This document shows, one piece after another, positions 1-10,537 of a stretch of DNA of 64,000 bases. The notes under the pieces were generated by a model, which did not search any database, was not told the origin of the DNA, and saw only the letters and a program-made list of their open reading frames with translations. Position numbers and translations under genes: made by a program. Each line of letters opens with the position of its first letter. Positions within the stretch are counted from its first letter, which is position 1. This DNA is from Aquilaria yunnanensis (lineage: Eukaryota; Streptophyta; Magnoliopsida; Malvales; Thymelaeaceae): NCBI GenBank assembly GCA_039654915.1, contig CM077594.1, positions 48,127,001 through 48,191,000 of the forward strand, written 5' to 3'.

Positions 1-210
1 AGTTAGCTCAAGTCAGCTCAAGTCAGCTCACTTCAGCTATAAGTGGCTCAAAGTAGCTGGACTTCAGCTCAAGTTAGCTCAAGTCAGCTCAAGTCAGCTC
101 AAGTCAGCTCACTTCAGCTTCTGGTAGCTGAGTGTAGCTGGACTTCAGTTCACTTCAGCTGAGAGCAGCTAACTCCAGCTCAAGGTCAGCTCTAGGAGCT
201 GGACCTCAGT
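1..210. repeat. AGCT-rich minisatellite in LTR U3
   Basis: Degenerate tandem repeats of about 10 bp built on AGCTCAAGTC, with AGCT recurring nearly every 10 bases. The same array, in opposite orientation and with different copy number, occurs in the other Copia-family LTRs at about 3600-3880, 11560-11890 and 46790-47140. It lies upstream of the LTR TATA box, so it belongs to U3. Confidence 0.85.
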
Positions 211-430
211 TCATGGTGCTTGGTTGGATCTCAAAGGAGCTCAATGGCGCATAAGTAGCATATCGAGCTAGCTTTGTGCCAGCTCACCTTACTTTTAGAT
301 CATAACCACCAAGAGACACATCTTTTGTGTAAAGGTATGTCTCTTCATCAAAAGAGATGACTATTGGCTAAAAGAACATGTCCTTTCATCCAAAGGAAGT
401 GTTCCTTGAGTGAAAAGACATGTATATTCG

Positions 431-643
431 GCCATAAGGTAGTTATGGGGTGGTTATACGCCAAAAGAAGTGTTCATTGGCTCTAAAAGACATGTATTTT
501 CGCCCATAAGGTAGTTATGGGTGGTTATAGGCCAAAGGAAGTGTTCCTTGGCTCTAAAAGACATGTATTTTCGCCCATAAGGTAGTTATGGGTGGTTATA
601 GGCTAAAGGAAGTGTTTCTTGGCTAAAAGACATGTATTTTCGC
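431..643 (+). repeat. Three tandem copies of a ~70-bp U3 repeat
   Basis: Three successive units share the order: CCATAAGGTAGTTATGG, GGTGGTTATA, a CCAAAGGAAGTGTTC block, then AAAAGACATGTATTTTC. They lie between the minisatellite and the TATA box. The minus-strand LTR copies contain related blocks with different copy number, for example 46329-46500. Confidence 0.75.
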
Positions 644-728
644 CACCATACATGACCCTTAGCCAAAGGAAGTGTTCTTTGGCTTAAAAGACACCTTTCT
701 TGGTGTAAAGGTGTGCCTTTTGGTCATC

Positions 729-736
729 TATAAATA
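729..736 (+). promoter_or_regulatory. TATA box of the Copia-family LTR
   Basis: TATAAATA, present at the matching place in all four LTR copies (reverse complement at 3076-3083, 11023-11030 and 46259-46266). It separates the repeat-rich U3 from a transcribed-looking R/U5 part, and transcription would start about 30 bases downstream. Confidence 0.65.
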
Positions 737-1186
737 GCCTTTAGTGGCTGGCCATTTTAAGCACGAATTTGCACTCTATTTGCTCCATTTTCTTGAGAGA
801 AAATTATTCTCCTCCTATTTCCTTTAGAGGCCGAAATATTAAACACTTCTTGAGAGCATTATGGGTGGATTTACATAGAGATTGTTCATCTCTATTCAAG
901 CTTCAAGGTGCCCCTCTAAGATCAAGTTCTCCCTCAAGTTTTCACCAAAGATAACCAAGAAGAAAGGTGCACATTCTCTCTTGGTTTAGTAGCATGCTAG
1001 GTTTGAATTATTTACATGAATGTTCTTAGTAGCATGCTAGGATTTATTTGACACAACATGTATGTAAAATTGATATGTTATATAGCATGTTATATCAACT
1101 GCATGAATAATATGTTAAAGAATTAGTATTATGTATATCAATATCCATGTTGAATTCAAATGAACAAATATGCATGTGGCATATAC

Positions 1187-1290
1187 ATGAGTAGATAACA
1201 TAAAAGTATGTTATCATAAGATCCTGAAAATCTTCAATATATGAGTAGATAACATAAAAGTATGTTATCATAAGATCCTGAAAATCTTCA
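1187..1290 (+). repeat. 50-bp duplication of the LTR terminus
   Basis: Units 1187-1236 and 1241-1290 are identical as read and are separated by ATAT. Each ends in the LTR terminus AAAATCTTCA. The other LTR copies in the window have this end only once. Each unit contains a short inverted repeat (ATAACAT / ATGTTAT). Confidence 0.8.
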
Positions 1291-2590
1291 GGCTAAGCTT
1301 GGAAGATAGCCTTGAGCTTGATGAACCAAGCTTAGTGTGGGGAGTGCACTTAATAAAGGTTTTGTGACCTAGTGTGAAGTGCAGAGTGATGGCAGCGAAT
1401 TTAAGGGTTTCTAGAGCCCAAAGTTAGTGTAAATAGTTTTAAAACTCTCCTAAGGCTAAGCTTATGCTTGAGGAAGGCTTCCGTAGTGATTTCCATAAGT
1501 TTATTGCATGTTTTATGGACTAACGAATGGTTCTTGTTGCTGCTGCATTTCATGTGTTTGTTGTTTGTGTTTGGCTGCTGCATTTGCTTGTTTTATGTTG
1601 GAGATACGCATTGTGTTTCTTGTGTTCTTGTGTCTTTGGATGCAGGTGATATCAAGGGTTACATTACCTTAAAAGTACAAGTGTTCTCCTTACTAAGTTT
1701 CACAATAAAACTTACTCCCCTCAAATCTACCCATTTCAGGTCCATCACAAATATCACATTCAAACTGACTCTTGTGGTGTGAGTTTTGATCTGAAATTTT
1801 AGGTATTTTAACTTCTATGTATCTAGTTTTGATCTGGAAATTGTGGTGATTTTAGGAGCCCATTTGGTATTTTTAGTGATGGTACTTATTGTGTTACAGA
1901 GTGGCTGTCCAGCATCCTATTTCTAGAGTGCATTGTGTCTAAAGCTCTCCAGTAACTTGGCTACGTGTTTTAGTTAAGTTAAGGCCATTATGTAGTGCAT
2001 GGATGAATTTACATGTAATACATATAAAGTTGAAACAAGTATGTGAACATTTGAGGACTGTTTTTCTATGTATGTGAATGTGGTGCACAAGTTGTCTAAG
2101 TGTGAATGATAAGCTACTTATTTGCAAATTCTGTTTTGGCTGCATGAAATTGCTAGATGCAAGAGCATATAATTCCTATGTGTATTGGACATGTATGGGA
2201 TAGCCTTGGAGGGCTTACCCCTTCTGAATGAAGTGTTTGTACACTTATGAAATTTTGCATGGGCAAAATGGTCATAAAGTGGACAAAATTTTGACCTCCA
2301 CTCAAAGCTCTATATCTCCTTGTGTAGAATGAATGTTGGTATTAAAATTTGACTACACCTAGACCACATCCGAAGGTTTAACTGGCCTTTGGAATTTTTG
2401 CATTTAGAGCCCTGTAAGCAAATCTATGACGTCGTAAAGTTGGCTAAGTTATTGTTCATTTGGCCAGAATTTATTAACCAACTTAAAAAATCTATAACTT
2501 GGTCCATAGGTGGGCTATTGATGTAAAACCAAATTTTGTGGTTTGGCTTGAGTCTCAACTTGATATTGAAGCAAAGAAAATAGGGGTGCA
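1291..2590 (+). repeat. Unclassified repeat R, left part
   Basis: This non-coding stretch aligns by eye with 48129-49410 in the same orientation, starting at GGCTAAGCTTGG, with scattered substitutions and small indels. It continues after the Copia insertion at 11935-12115. It contains splice-like strings such as TTTGGATGCAGGT, common in plant LTR sequences, but no open reading frame that I recognise. The last five bases (GTGCA) are the target-site duplication of the Copia element. Confidence 0.75.
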
Positions 2591-3947
2591 TGAAGATTTC
2601 AGGATCTCATGATAACATATCTTTATGTTATCTACTCATGTACATGCCACATGCATTTTGATCATTTGAGTTCAACATGAGTACAAGCTTGCATCATTCT
2701 AATTTGTTTAACATATTTTGTGCATTTGATATAGCATGTTAGTTTTACATACATATTGTGGCAAACAAATCCTAGCATGCTACTAAGAACATTCATGTAA
2801 ATAATGAATGAAACCTAGCATGCTACTAAACCAAGAAAGAATGTGTAGCTTCCTTCTTGGTTATGTGTGGAGAAAAGAGGAAGAACTTGATCCTGGAGGA
2901 GCACCTTGAGGCTTGAATTAAGAGGAACAATCTCAATGTAAATCCACCCATAATGCTCTAGAAAGTTGTATAATATTTCATCTATTTAAAGGAATAGAGG
3001 GAGGAGATTTTTCTCTTAAGAAAATGGAGCAAATGGAGTGCCAAAGAATGCTTAAAATGGCCGGCCACTTTAGGCTATTTATAGATGACCAAAAGGCACA
3101 CCTTTACACCAAGAAAGGTGTCCTTTAAGCCAAAGAGCACTTCCTTAGGCGAAAATACATGTCTCTTAGGCCAAGGAACACTTCCTCCGGCCTAAGAGAC
3201 ATGTCTTGGCCGAAATGATGTGTCTCTTTGGCCAAGGAACATGTTTTTTCTAGCCTATGCCAAAAATACATGTCCTTGAAGGCCAAAGGACATCACACTT
3301 GGTGCTATAACCACCTCATGGCTGAATATACATGTCTTTTAATGTCAAAGGACATCACTCTTGGTGCAATAACCACCCCATGGCCGAATATACAAGTCTT
3401 TTCACTCAAGGAACACTTCCTTTGGATGAAAAGACATGTTCTTTTAGCCAATAGTCATCTCTTTTGATGAAGAGACATATCTTTACACAAAGGATATGTC
3501 TCTTGGCGGTTTTGAGCTAAAAGCAAGGTGAGCTGGCAGAAAGCTAGCTCATTATGCTACTTATGCACCATTGAGCTCCTTTGAGCTCCAACCAAGCTCC
3601 ATGAAATGGGGTCCAGCTCCTTGAGCTGACCTTGAGCTGGAGTTAGCTCCTCTCAGCTAAAGTGAACTGAAGTCCAGCTACATTCAGCTACCAGAAGCTA
3701 AAGTGAGCTGACTTGAGCTGAAGTCCAGCTACATTCAGCTACTAGAAGCTGAAGTGAGCTGACTTAAGTTGACTTGAGCTAACTTGAGCTGAAGTCCAGC
3801 TACTTTCAGCTAGTTATAGCTGAAATGAGCTGACTTGAGTTAAGGTGAGCTACTTCTAGCTGCCTTAGATAGCTGTTCAAGCTAGAGTTAGCTCAATGAG
3901 CTCAAATCCTATCTTAAAAGGATCTTGGTGCGCCAAGAGTTCCAACA
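2591..3947 (-). repeat. Copia 3' LTR
   Basis: It starts TGAAGATTTCAGG and ends GTTCCAACA on the plus strand. It pairs with 10538-11934. Near the outer end is an inverted repeat, GATAACAT (2611-2618) and ATGTTATC (2625-2632). The TATA box reads as TATTTATA at 3076-3083, and the AGCT minisatellite lies at about 3600-3880. Confidence 0.93.
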
Positions 3948-3960
3948 AGCTCCCACTCAC
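3948..3960 (-). other. Copia polypurine tract
   Basis: Directly inside the 3' LTR. The minus strand reads GAGTGGGAGCT immediately before the LTR start TGTTGG. This is the expected position for the plus-strand DNA primer. Confidence 0.7.
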
Positions 3961-4880
3961 AGTAAGATGCTTTTAAACTTCCAGCTCCCACTCAAAACAA
4001 AACTCCTTAATCCTTATAGCCGAAATAATCTAGACACTTCTACACATATAGAATTATGGGTGCGACCTCAGGCACACACACACCAAGTCTCTTTTATTGA
4101 GGTTGTTAGACTCTCAATAGAAGATTGTCCTCTCCTTATAGTTTGAACTTCTTCAAACTTTCATTGAACACATCAAATTCAAGTGTGTTGCTTAAACACA
4201 TCAAGCTTGCTTGAACACATCAAGTTATGCCTTTCAGACCCCAGACATATGATACACTTCTTAATCACAATCATTCTCTTTCTTAGAATTTCAACTCCTT
4301 GAAATCCATGATTGTATTAAGCATTGAGTACTCATTTCAATCACTTGTCATTCAATCTAGCATACTAATCACAGTAATATGTGAGCCCAAGATTGAATTT
4401 AGTGAACGTGTATCATCCTAATGTCTTTCCTTTTAGCTTCAACAACTTAGGTCAATGAGTTAACATAATTACCCAAAAGGAGGATACTCCAGTCTCATTT
4501 CTCTAAGACCTTCGACAACCAATCAAAGTAATCATAATTAACTCAACTTCCTAATAGCAAGCCATAGTCATTAAGAGTCTGATTCAAAAAATCTCACACT
4601 AAGCAAGAATAGAGACAACTTGCTTAAATTCTTCTCTGGTCGTATTTCATGGTCATGGAACACTTGGAAACACATCCATTAAAGTTCCATAATACACTTC
4701 TAAGGTGTTTTACTCATGTCACTCCCACTTGGAGTGATCTCCATTCCAATTGAGGAGTGTGTCATTTCTCCCTCTTAAAACACCATGAAGTGTACTCCTC
4801 TTAACACATAAAAGGAGGACATGTTAATAACCATGAAATTTCTCCATGTAAGCCTTAGCTTACATCTAACATAGGCTAGG
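3961..4880. other. Copia 3' untranslated region, distal part
   Basis: AT-rich sequence between the polypurine tract and the nested solo LTR. I see no protein motif on either strand. The last five bases, CTAGG (4876-4880), are the target duplication of the nested LTR. Confidence 0.6.
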
Positions 4881-5866
4881 TGATGCGAACCCCGATGGTA
4901 TAATGACCATGAAACGTGCCCAAGATGTTTTTCAAGCTCCACAAGACATCAAAGAGACTGGATTTGAAACCCCCACCCCTAATCAACCTGTGATTAGAAA
5001 CGAGAAGTATAGAACTCCAAGAACACAAGCACACATGTGCACCAAGGCAGTCCACAAAGAACCAAAGAGAAAACCTCTCCAAAGAGCAATATTATTTCAA
5101 AATTTTTCTGTGTGTTTACATCCAGAATATGTGACTTTATATAGGCCTAAACTAGGGTTAAAAGCTGGGCAAAATTCGCAGCCTAAATCCCTTAGGAATC
5201 CTAGATACAAAGACATAGGAAATCCTAGTCAAATTAGGACTCTAATTCCTAGTTTGAACAAGTTTAATGAATGCAGCGTATGCCACTTGCCCAAAACGAT
5301 TTAAAACTATTCCATAGCCTAAATAACTTCCTAAATAATGTATCTAAATAAGATTTGAACGAAAATAAAATATAAATACAAGATTAAACCCGAAAACTCC
5401 CAAATAGCCTTTTTGGGTTTATTTTGGGCATTTTAAGGTTCTCTCTTGTATCTTTAGCTCCAAGCTTGAATCTTTGAGTTCCAATGGTATGAATCTTCAT
5501 CTTAGATGTGGTAATGAAGGTCTAGAAAGTTAGAGCTAAAAAATCCAGCTTGTGGACACAAAATGCAATAAGAACACTTAAGGTGGCTCAAATGGTGCAC
5601 TTTGAGTGTTGCCCTGGATGTCCTTGTTTTGAGACTTGTCTAACCACTCCAGAATTGAGTACCAAGCATGTCCATCACCTTGATATGATGTCTTGAAAGT
5701 TCCAGCAACTCCTTGTGAGGTTTCATGGCCATCCTCCTTGAAGAAGCTTGAAGCAAAGGCTTGTAGTGCACTTGAGAGCTCCTTAGCTTTCTTCCTTGTC
5801 ATAGGTCCACTAGAAACCTTCAATGGGTCCTTGCCTTCTCCATGTGTGCTTTCCTTGATCATATCA
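4881..5866. mobile_element. Solo LTR (986 bp) nested in the Copia 3' region
   Basis: It begins TGATGCGAAC and ends CATATCA, so the termini are TGAT...ATCA. It is flanked by exact 5-bp duplications CTAGG (4876-4880 and 5867-5871). No internal LTR pair, primer-binding site or polypurine tract was found, which points to a solo LTR rather than a TRIM. The family occurs once in the window. Minus-strand orientation is possible because a 94-residue reading frame starts four bases inside the right terminus. Confidence 0.85.
5578..5862 (-). CDS. 94-residue reading frame inside the solo LTR
   Basis: The frame starts at the ATG four bases inside the LTR end and runs 94 codons. Residues about 13-26 contain DPLKVSSGPMTRKKAKEL. 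This resembles the GP-[IM]-TR-[AS]-[RK]-AK motif I recall from plant Gypsy-type retroelement proteins, but the match is from memory and short. The product is unknown. It may be the translated edge of a longer gag-pol frame that overlapped the LTR, or chance. Confidence 0.3.
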   Translation of the reverse strand: MIKESTHGEGKDPLKVSSGPMTRKKAKELSSALQAFASSFFKEDGHETSQGVAGTFKTSYQGDGHAWYSILEWLDKSQNKDIQGNTQSAPFEPP

Positions 5867-6219
5867 CTAGGATGTATGAATGGTCATACAAACTGAATGC
5901 ACCAAAGCATTGAATCTTGATTACTCATAATCAAGGCGACCATAAAAGCTAAGGTGTCATGTGTTGGAGCATGACTCCCACTTAAATGTATTATTAACTT
6001 AAGTTTCATTTAAGTATTTAGCCAATCTCATCCTTAATCTTACACAAAGATCAAGGGTGGATGACTTGTATGAGAAAGTCATCCTCTGCCTATGTTTGAC
6101 ATGTTCATTTGTTCGTTGTGATTCATAAAATTGAACTGAGTATTTCATAAAATAATCTGTATTATTTCAAAGACATACATAACATGTGTGACACCAAAGA
6201 GGTGAAGTACATCCAACAT
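5867..6219. other. Copia 3' untranslated region, pol-proximal part
   Basis: AT-rich sequence between the nested solo LTR and the end of the RNase H frame. It continues the 3' region 3961-4880 once the nested LTR is removed. I see nothing further in it. Confidence 0.5.
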
Positions 6220-7872
6220 TTACAATCTTCTAAGACCCATTGCTCTAACATGTCGAGCAAATACAAGTGGTGGCAATGGCTTAGTGAGAGTATCTGCCAC
6301 CATCAGGTCTGTAGAAATGTACTCAATCCTAACTTCACCCTCTTCAATTGCATCTCGCACAAAGTTATATTTCATGCTATTGTGCTTGGTCTTTCCATGG
6401 TATTTGGGGTCCTTGGTATAAGCCATGGCTGCCATACTATCACTGTAGATAGTAATAGGTTTCTCAATAGAAACCCTGGACTCCAAATTCTTAAGGAAAT
6501 AACCTAGCCAAAGGGCTTCTTGTACAGCTGAGGCACATGAAACAAATTCAGCCTCCATTTTGGACAATGCTATACAAGTTTGCTTCTTACTACACCAAGT
6601 AGTAGCCCCAGCATTTAGCATGAAAAGATAACTAGATGTAGACTTGCTGGAGTCTTTATTTCCTCCCCAATCAACATCAGAATAGCCACGTAAACCAAGG
6701 CCTTTAGCTTGGTAACAGAGCCAATAATCCTTAGTACCCTTGAGGTACCTTAGGATCCTCTTAACATTCTTCCAATGCTCCAGACTAGGGTTGGAAGAAT
6801 ATCTTGCAAGAAGTCCAACTGCTTGGCTAATGTCTAGCCTTGTACATAACATGGCATACATCAAGCTACCAATGGCACTTAGGAAGGGGATCTGAGCCAT
6901 CTCTTCCTTATCCTTTGGAGTCTTAGGACATAAGTCCTCTCCAATCTTCCAACCATATGCAAGAGGTGTATTCATGGGCTTTGCATTTGTTAAGTTGAAC
7001 CTTGCAACAATCTTATCAATATAAGGCTCTTGGGAAAGGGCCAACAGCCTCGCCTTTCTATCCCTCAGGATCTTAACCTCTAGGATAAAGGCAGCCTCTC
7101 CCATGTCCTTCATGTCAAAGGTGGAAGACAACCATCCATTGATGGTACTTAAAAACGCAAGCCCATTACTTGCAATCAGTATATCATCTACATATAGAGT
7201 CAATATTGCAAAATTAGACCCAGAAGAGTACAAGTACAGACAATGGTCTTCATGCATCATCACAAAGCCATAGCTTGTGATTGTATGGTGAAACTTCAAG
7301 TACCACTGTCTTGAAGCTTACTTAAGACCATAGATAGACTTCTTTAGTCTACATACCTTGTCTTCTTGACCCTTTTGGACAAACCCCTCAGGTTGTCTCA
7401 TATATATCTCCTCGCTCAAATCACCATTGAGAAAGGCGGTCTTTACATCCATCTGATGTAACTCTAGGTCTAGATTTTCCACGATGGCAAGTAATATCCT
7501 GATGGAAGTGAATTTTACAACAGGAGAGAAGGTGTCTTTGAAATCAACACCCTCCTTCTGTGTAAAACCCTTGGCCACCAAACGGGCCTTGTATCTTTCG
7601 ATACTTCCATCAGAGTTCACCTTGATCTTGAGAACCCACTTGTTCCCAATTGCCTTACGGCCTGGAGGAAGAACACTTAGCTTCCAAACCCCATTGAGAT
7701 GCATTGAATGCAACTCATCCTTCATTGCATTTAGCCACTCTTCCCTCTGTGCACCCTCAAGAGCCTCCTTAATGTTACTTGGCTTATCTATCTCAGATGC
7801 AACCAAATTTACCTCACTATCCAAGATCCACCATTCTTTAGGTGGTCCAAATTTCCTCATTGATCTTCTCAA
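6220..7872 (-). pseudogene. Copia reverse transcriptase and RNase H
   Basis: One frame with a single internal stop (TAA, 7318-7320). The upstream part (7872 to 7321) carries the RT N-terminal half: GNKWVLKIK, YKARLVAKGFTQ, DVKTAFLNGDL and the QPEGF block. After the stop the frame continues with the catalytic YVDD (7183-7194), then Copia RNase H with GYSDVDWGG, SLSK-type EAEF and the C-terminal DTLTKPL motif. The stop falls in the YGLK-x-ASRQWY motif, where Copia proteins have Gln, so it is a likely CAA to TAA change. The normal RT catalytic residues are otherwise visible. RT copies the element RNA in cytoplasmic particles, and RNase H degrades the template. Confidence 0.93.
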
Positions 7873-7929
7873 TGTAGGCTAAGATGGAGGCAACTCATGC
7901 TCCATCTCTTGAGGCTCAACATTTTGCTC

Positions 7930-9180
7930 TTAAGTATCCTCAACTCCCTCTTGAACAAAACCTTCCCCTTGGAGGTCTTGCTCATGTTGGTCCATAACAA
8001 CAGGCATTTTTTGAGCCATTGCTCCATTTGGTTGAGGTACTCCCTCTAGAGTAGGTGCATGTGTCCCAGGTGTCCTTATGACACTTGGTTGATCCTCATC
8101 TAGGATCTGGCTTAATGAGGTTAAGTCACCACATTCACCAACTTTGGCAAACTCATCCTCCACAAAGTTAGCACTCCTTGCATCAAAGATCTTCCCAGTT
8201 TTGTGACTTATATCCAAGAACACATAACCCCTAGATTGTTTAGCATAACCAAGAAAGGCACACCACCTCCCTCTTGGACCCAACTTTCCCAAAGGGTGGT
8301 CCATTTTGTGAACATAAGCTAAACAACCCCAAGGGCGTAAATAGCTTAGGTTAGGAGTTTTCTTCTTCCATAACTCATATGGAGAAGAGTTGACATTCTT
8401 GGTGGGTACTCTGTTAAGGACATGAACTGCACATAGCAGTGCATCACTCCAATAAGTGATGTCTAAATTGGCTTTTGCCATCATGGAACGTACCATGTCT
8501 ATAAGAGTTCTATTCTTCCTTTCAGACACTCCATTCTATTGGGGTGTCCAAGGAAGAGTGAACTCCCTCTCAATACCCTTCAAGTCACAAAATGCCTTGA
8601 ATGCATTTGATGTATACTCTCCACCCCTATCTGTCCTCAAGGACTTAACCTTCTTACCTACTTGGTTCTCAACCAAGTGCACATACTTCTCAAAGCATGC
8701 CAAGGCCTCTACCTTGTTTCTCAGTAAGTAGATGTGGGTGAATCGAGTATAATCATCCGTGAAAGTGATGAAGTACTTAAATCCATTTCTGGATTCAACC
8801 CTCATTGGCCCACACAGGTCAGAGAGAACTAAACTTAGTACCTCACTTCTCCTAGTTGCTTTGCCAAAAGGCTTTCTTGTGGCTTTGCCCTATAGGCATG
8901 ATTGGCAACTTGGAAGGACAACCTTGGTAAAGGAACCTAGCAAGCCACTCTTGGCTAGCTTGTCCATTCTATCTTGACCAATATGACCTAACCTTTCATG
9001 CCATCTCATTTCATTTGTGACCTCTGCCACATAGCAACTAGGATTTGCAACAGAATGGTTAGTTGGCTTCAACTCATAAAGCCCATTATTAACCGAGCAA
9101 GTGCATACTATCTTATTATATTTAATAATAGACAGATTATTATTAAAGAATTTAAAGCAATAATTGTACTTAACACACAA
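7930..9180 (-). pseudogene. Copia integrase with pre-integrase zinc domain
   Basis: The frame begins with the pre-integrase segment (WHERLGHIG) and the HHCC zinc-binding region ending CQSCL. It then gives the catalytic core with TFTDDYTR, RTDRGGEY and SERKNRT, the D, D and E of the DDE triad. The frame is cut by TAG at 8890-8892 and at 8536-8538. Both sit where related proteins have Gln (CL-Q-GKA and TPQ-Q-NG), so both look like CAG to TAG. Another stop lies near 7930-7932, before the RT. Integrase would have inserted the cDNA, giving the 5-bp duplications seen. Confidence 0.92.
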
Positions 9181-9440
9181 CTTATAGAAATCAAATTTCT
9201 ACAAATGTTTGGTACATACAATACATCTATTAGATACAAATATCCAATATCTATAGGAATTCTACATGTTCCTATGCCTTCTACTTCCAGCTTGGCATCA
9301 TTCCCCACTGAAACATGCTTAGCTCCTTTTGAGAGCTTCCTGTAGGCCACGAACCAGGACCTGTCCCGGGCTATGTCGTCTGTTGATCCCGAGTCTACAA
9401 TCCCCAAAGAATTGCACTCAGTTAGTAATGTACATGACAC
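9108..9440 (-). pseudogene. Copia aspartic protease
   Basis: It contains the active site as DSGSTDDI, related to the usual DSGA(S)T-x-HI of Copia proteases, followed by the VLYVPN-x-CRNLISIS block typical of the protease to integrase junction. The His of the usual motif is replaced here. The frame matches gag but differs from integrase, so a frameshift lies near 9180-9200, in an AT-rich patch. This domain would have cleaved the polyprotein in the virus-like particle. Confidence 0.85.
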
Positions 9441-9444
9441 AACA

Positions 9445-10270
9445 TGTACAATGGAAGTAGAAGGGTATGTAAGTACCTTGGGTGGACCCTTGCAATCTTT
9501 TGCAAAGTGTCCCTTATACCCACAGTTGAAGCACCTCAGCTTGCTTATGTCCCGCTTCTTCTTGAACTTTTTCTTGGAAGCAGGACCTTTTCCCTTGCCC
9601 TTCCCTGACCCTCCTTTTCCACCATTCTTCTTCCATCCCTTCTAGATAGAAGATGAGGCAACATATGCCCTAGAATGGTCTTTGAGGGCCATCACTTCTG
9701 CCTCAAGGAGGAGGGGATGAGCAATGTCATCAAATGACATTATTTGAGGGTTATGGCGTAAGTTGACCTTCATCAACTGCCATTCCTCATTGGGCAAAGA
9801 ACGGATTATTGCTTGCAGTTGTTGCTCATCAGTGTGCACATGCCCAGCCGTCTTGAGTTGGTGGATCATGCATGACATTTCACGCAAGTGAGCACTCATA
9901 GAGTGATCAACACGCTTCACATAATTCTCAAACCTGAGAATTATTGAGCGTTGTTTCTCCACATAAACATCTTCATACTCGGCTGCCTCCCCCAAATGGC
10001 CTTGGCCCCCTCAAGCATGGAGAATTCCACCATAATCTCATCCACCATAGTGGAAAGGAGAGTGACTCTACACATAGAGTTCTTCTTTAGGAATGCCTCA
10101 TAGGCAGTCCTAGTCTGTCCCTCAGCAAGAGGCATGATCTCATGAGTGAGCACATTAAGAGTATCTTGCTCAGTTAAAATGAATTTGACCTTCTGTTGCC
10201 TAATTGACTAGTTTTCACCATCCAATTTGAGGTCATGGTTTAATTCTGCAACTATATTCTTACAAGGCAT
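9445..10270 (-). pseudogene. Copia gag with zinc knuckle
   Basis: The likely start is the ATG at 10268-10270, giving MPCKNIVAEL then LDGEN. Next come HEIMPLAEG and the UBN2/gag-polypeptide region with HLREMSCMIHQLKTAG and IIRSLPNEEW. The C-terminal CCHC knuckle CFNCGYKGHFAKDC is at 9492-9533. Damage: TAG at 10208-10210, a one-base frameshift near 9990 and TAG at 9642-9644. Gag forms the particle and binds the element RNA through the knuckle. Confidence 0.9.
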
Positions 10271-10523
10271 CTACATTGATGCAATTCACATGTTTTAGTT
10301 CAATTTACACAACAAGACTTAACAAAGGAAACATGTGTATGAAACAACTTATAACATGCTCATATTTGGCAAAAGAGATGCATATAGCATTCAATCAGAA
10401 ATATATAGACAAGCCTTCATTGCTTCATACACATATCCTTTATTAGCCTTATCAAAATCATACACATATGTATGATCCTAAATCATGCTTACTACATGCA
10501 ACATATACATGTTCATGACCTAA
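10271..10523 (-). other. Copia 5' leader
   Basis: AT-rich stretch between the primer-binding site and the gag ATG. It has no coding signal, as expected for an untranslated leader that would hold packaging signals. None can be pinpointed. Confidence 0.55.
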
Positions 10524-10535
10524 GATCTGATACCA
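10524..10535 (-). other. Copia primer-binding site (initiator-Met tRNA)
   Basis: The minus strand reads TGGTATCAGATC two bases inside the 5' LTR. It matches the plant initiator-Met tRNA binding consensus TGGTATCAGAGC at 11 of 12 positions. It sets the element orientation and the 5' LTR boundary. Confidence 0.9.
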
Positions 10536-10537
10536 AT

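Larger units (their letters stand above)
1..1290 (+). mobile_element. Copia-family LTR, 5' end outside the window
   Basis: This is the reverse complement of the LTRs at 2591-3947, 10538-11934 and 45794-47197. It shares with them the AGCT-rich minisatellite, the 70-bp repeats, the TATA box, the GC-rich exon-like stretch and the terminal motif that ends in CTTCA at 1290. The LTR start lies left of the window, so I cannot tell whether it is a solo LTR or the 3' LTR of a full element. The bases after it (GGCTA, 1291-1295) also open the matching stretch of the R repeat copy at 48129, which supports 1290 as the insertion boundary. Confidence 0.85.

Noticed and set aside
1..210. AGCT minisatellite as a centromeric or telomeric satellite
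   Set aside because: It is short, degenerate and confined to U3 of one LTR family, with three further copies at the same LTR position.
4903..5304. 133-residue plus-strand frame
   Set aside because: Entirely within the 986-bp solo LTR and on the strand opposite the likelier frame. No domain recognised.
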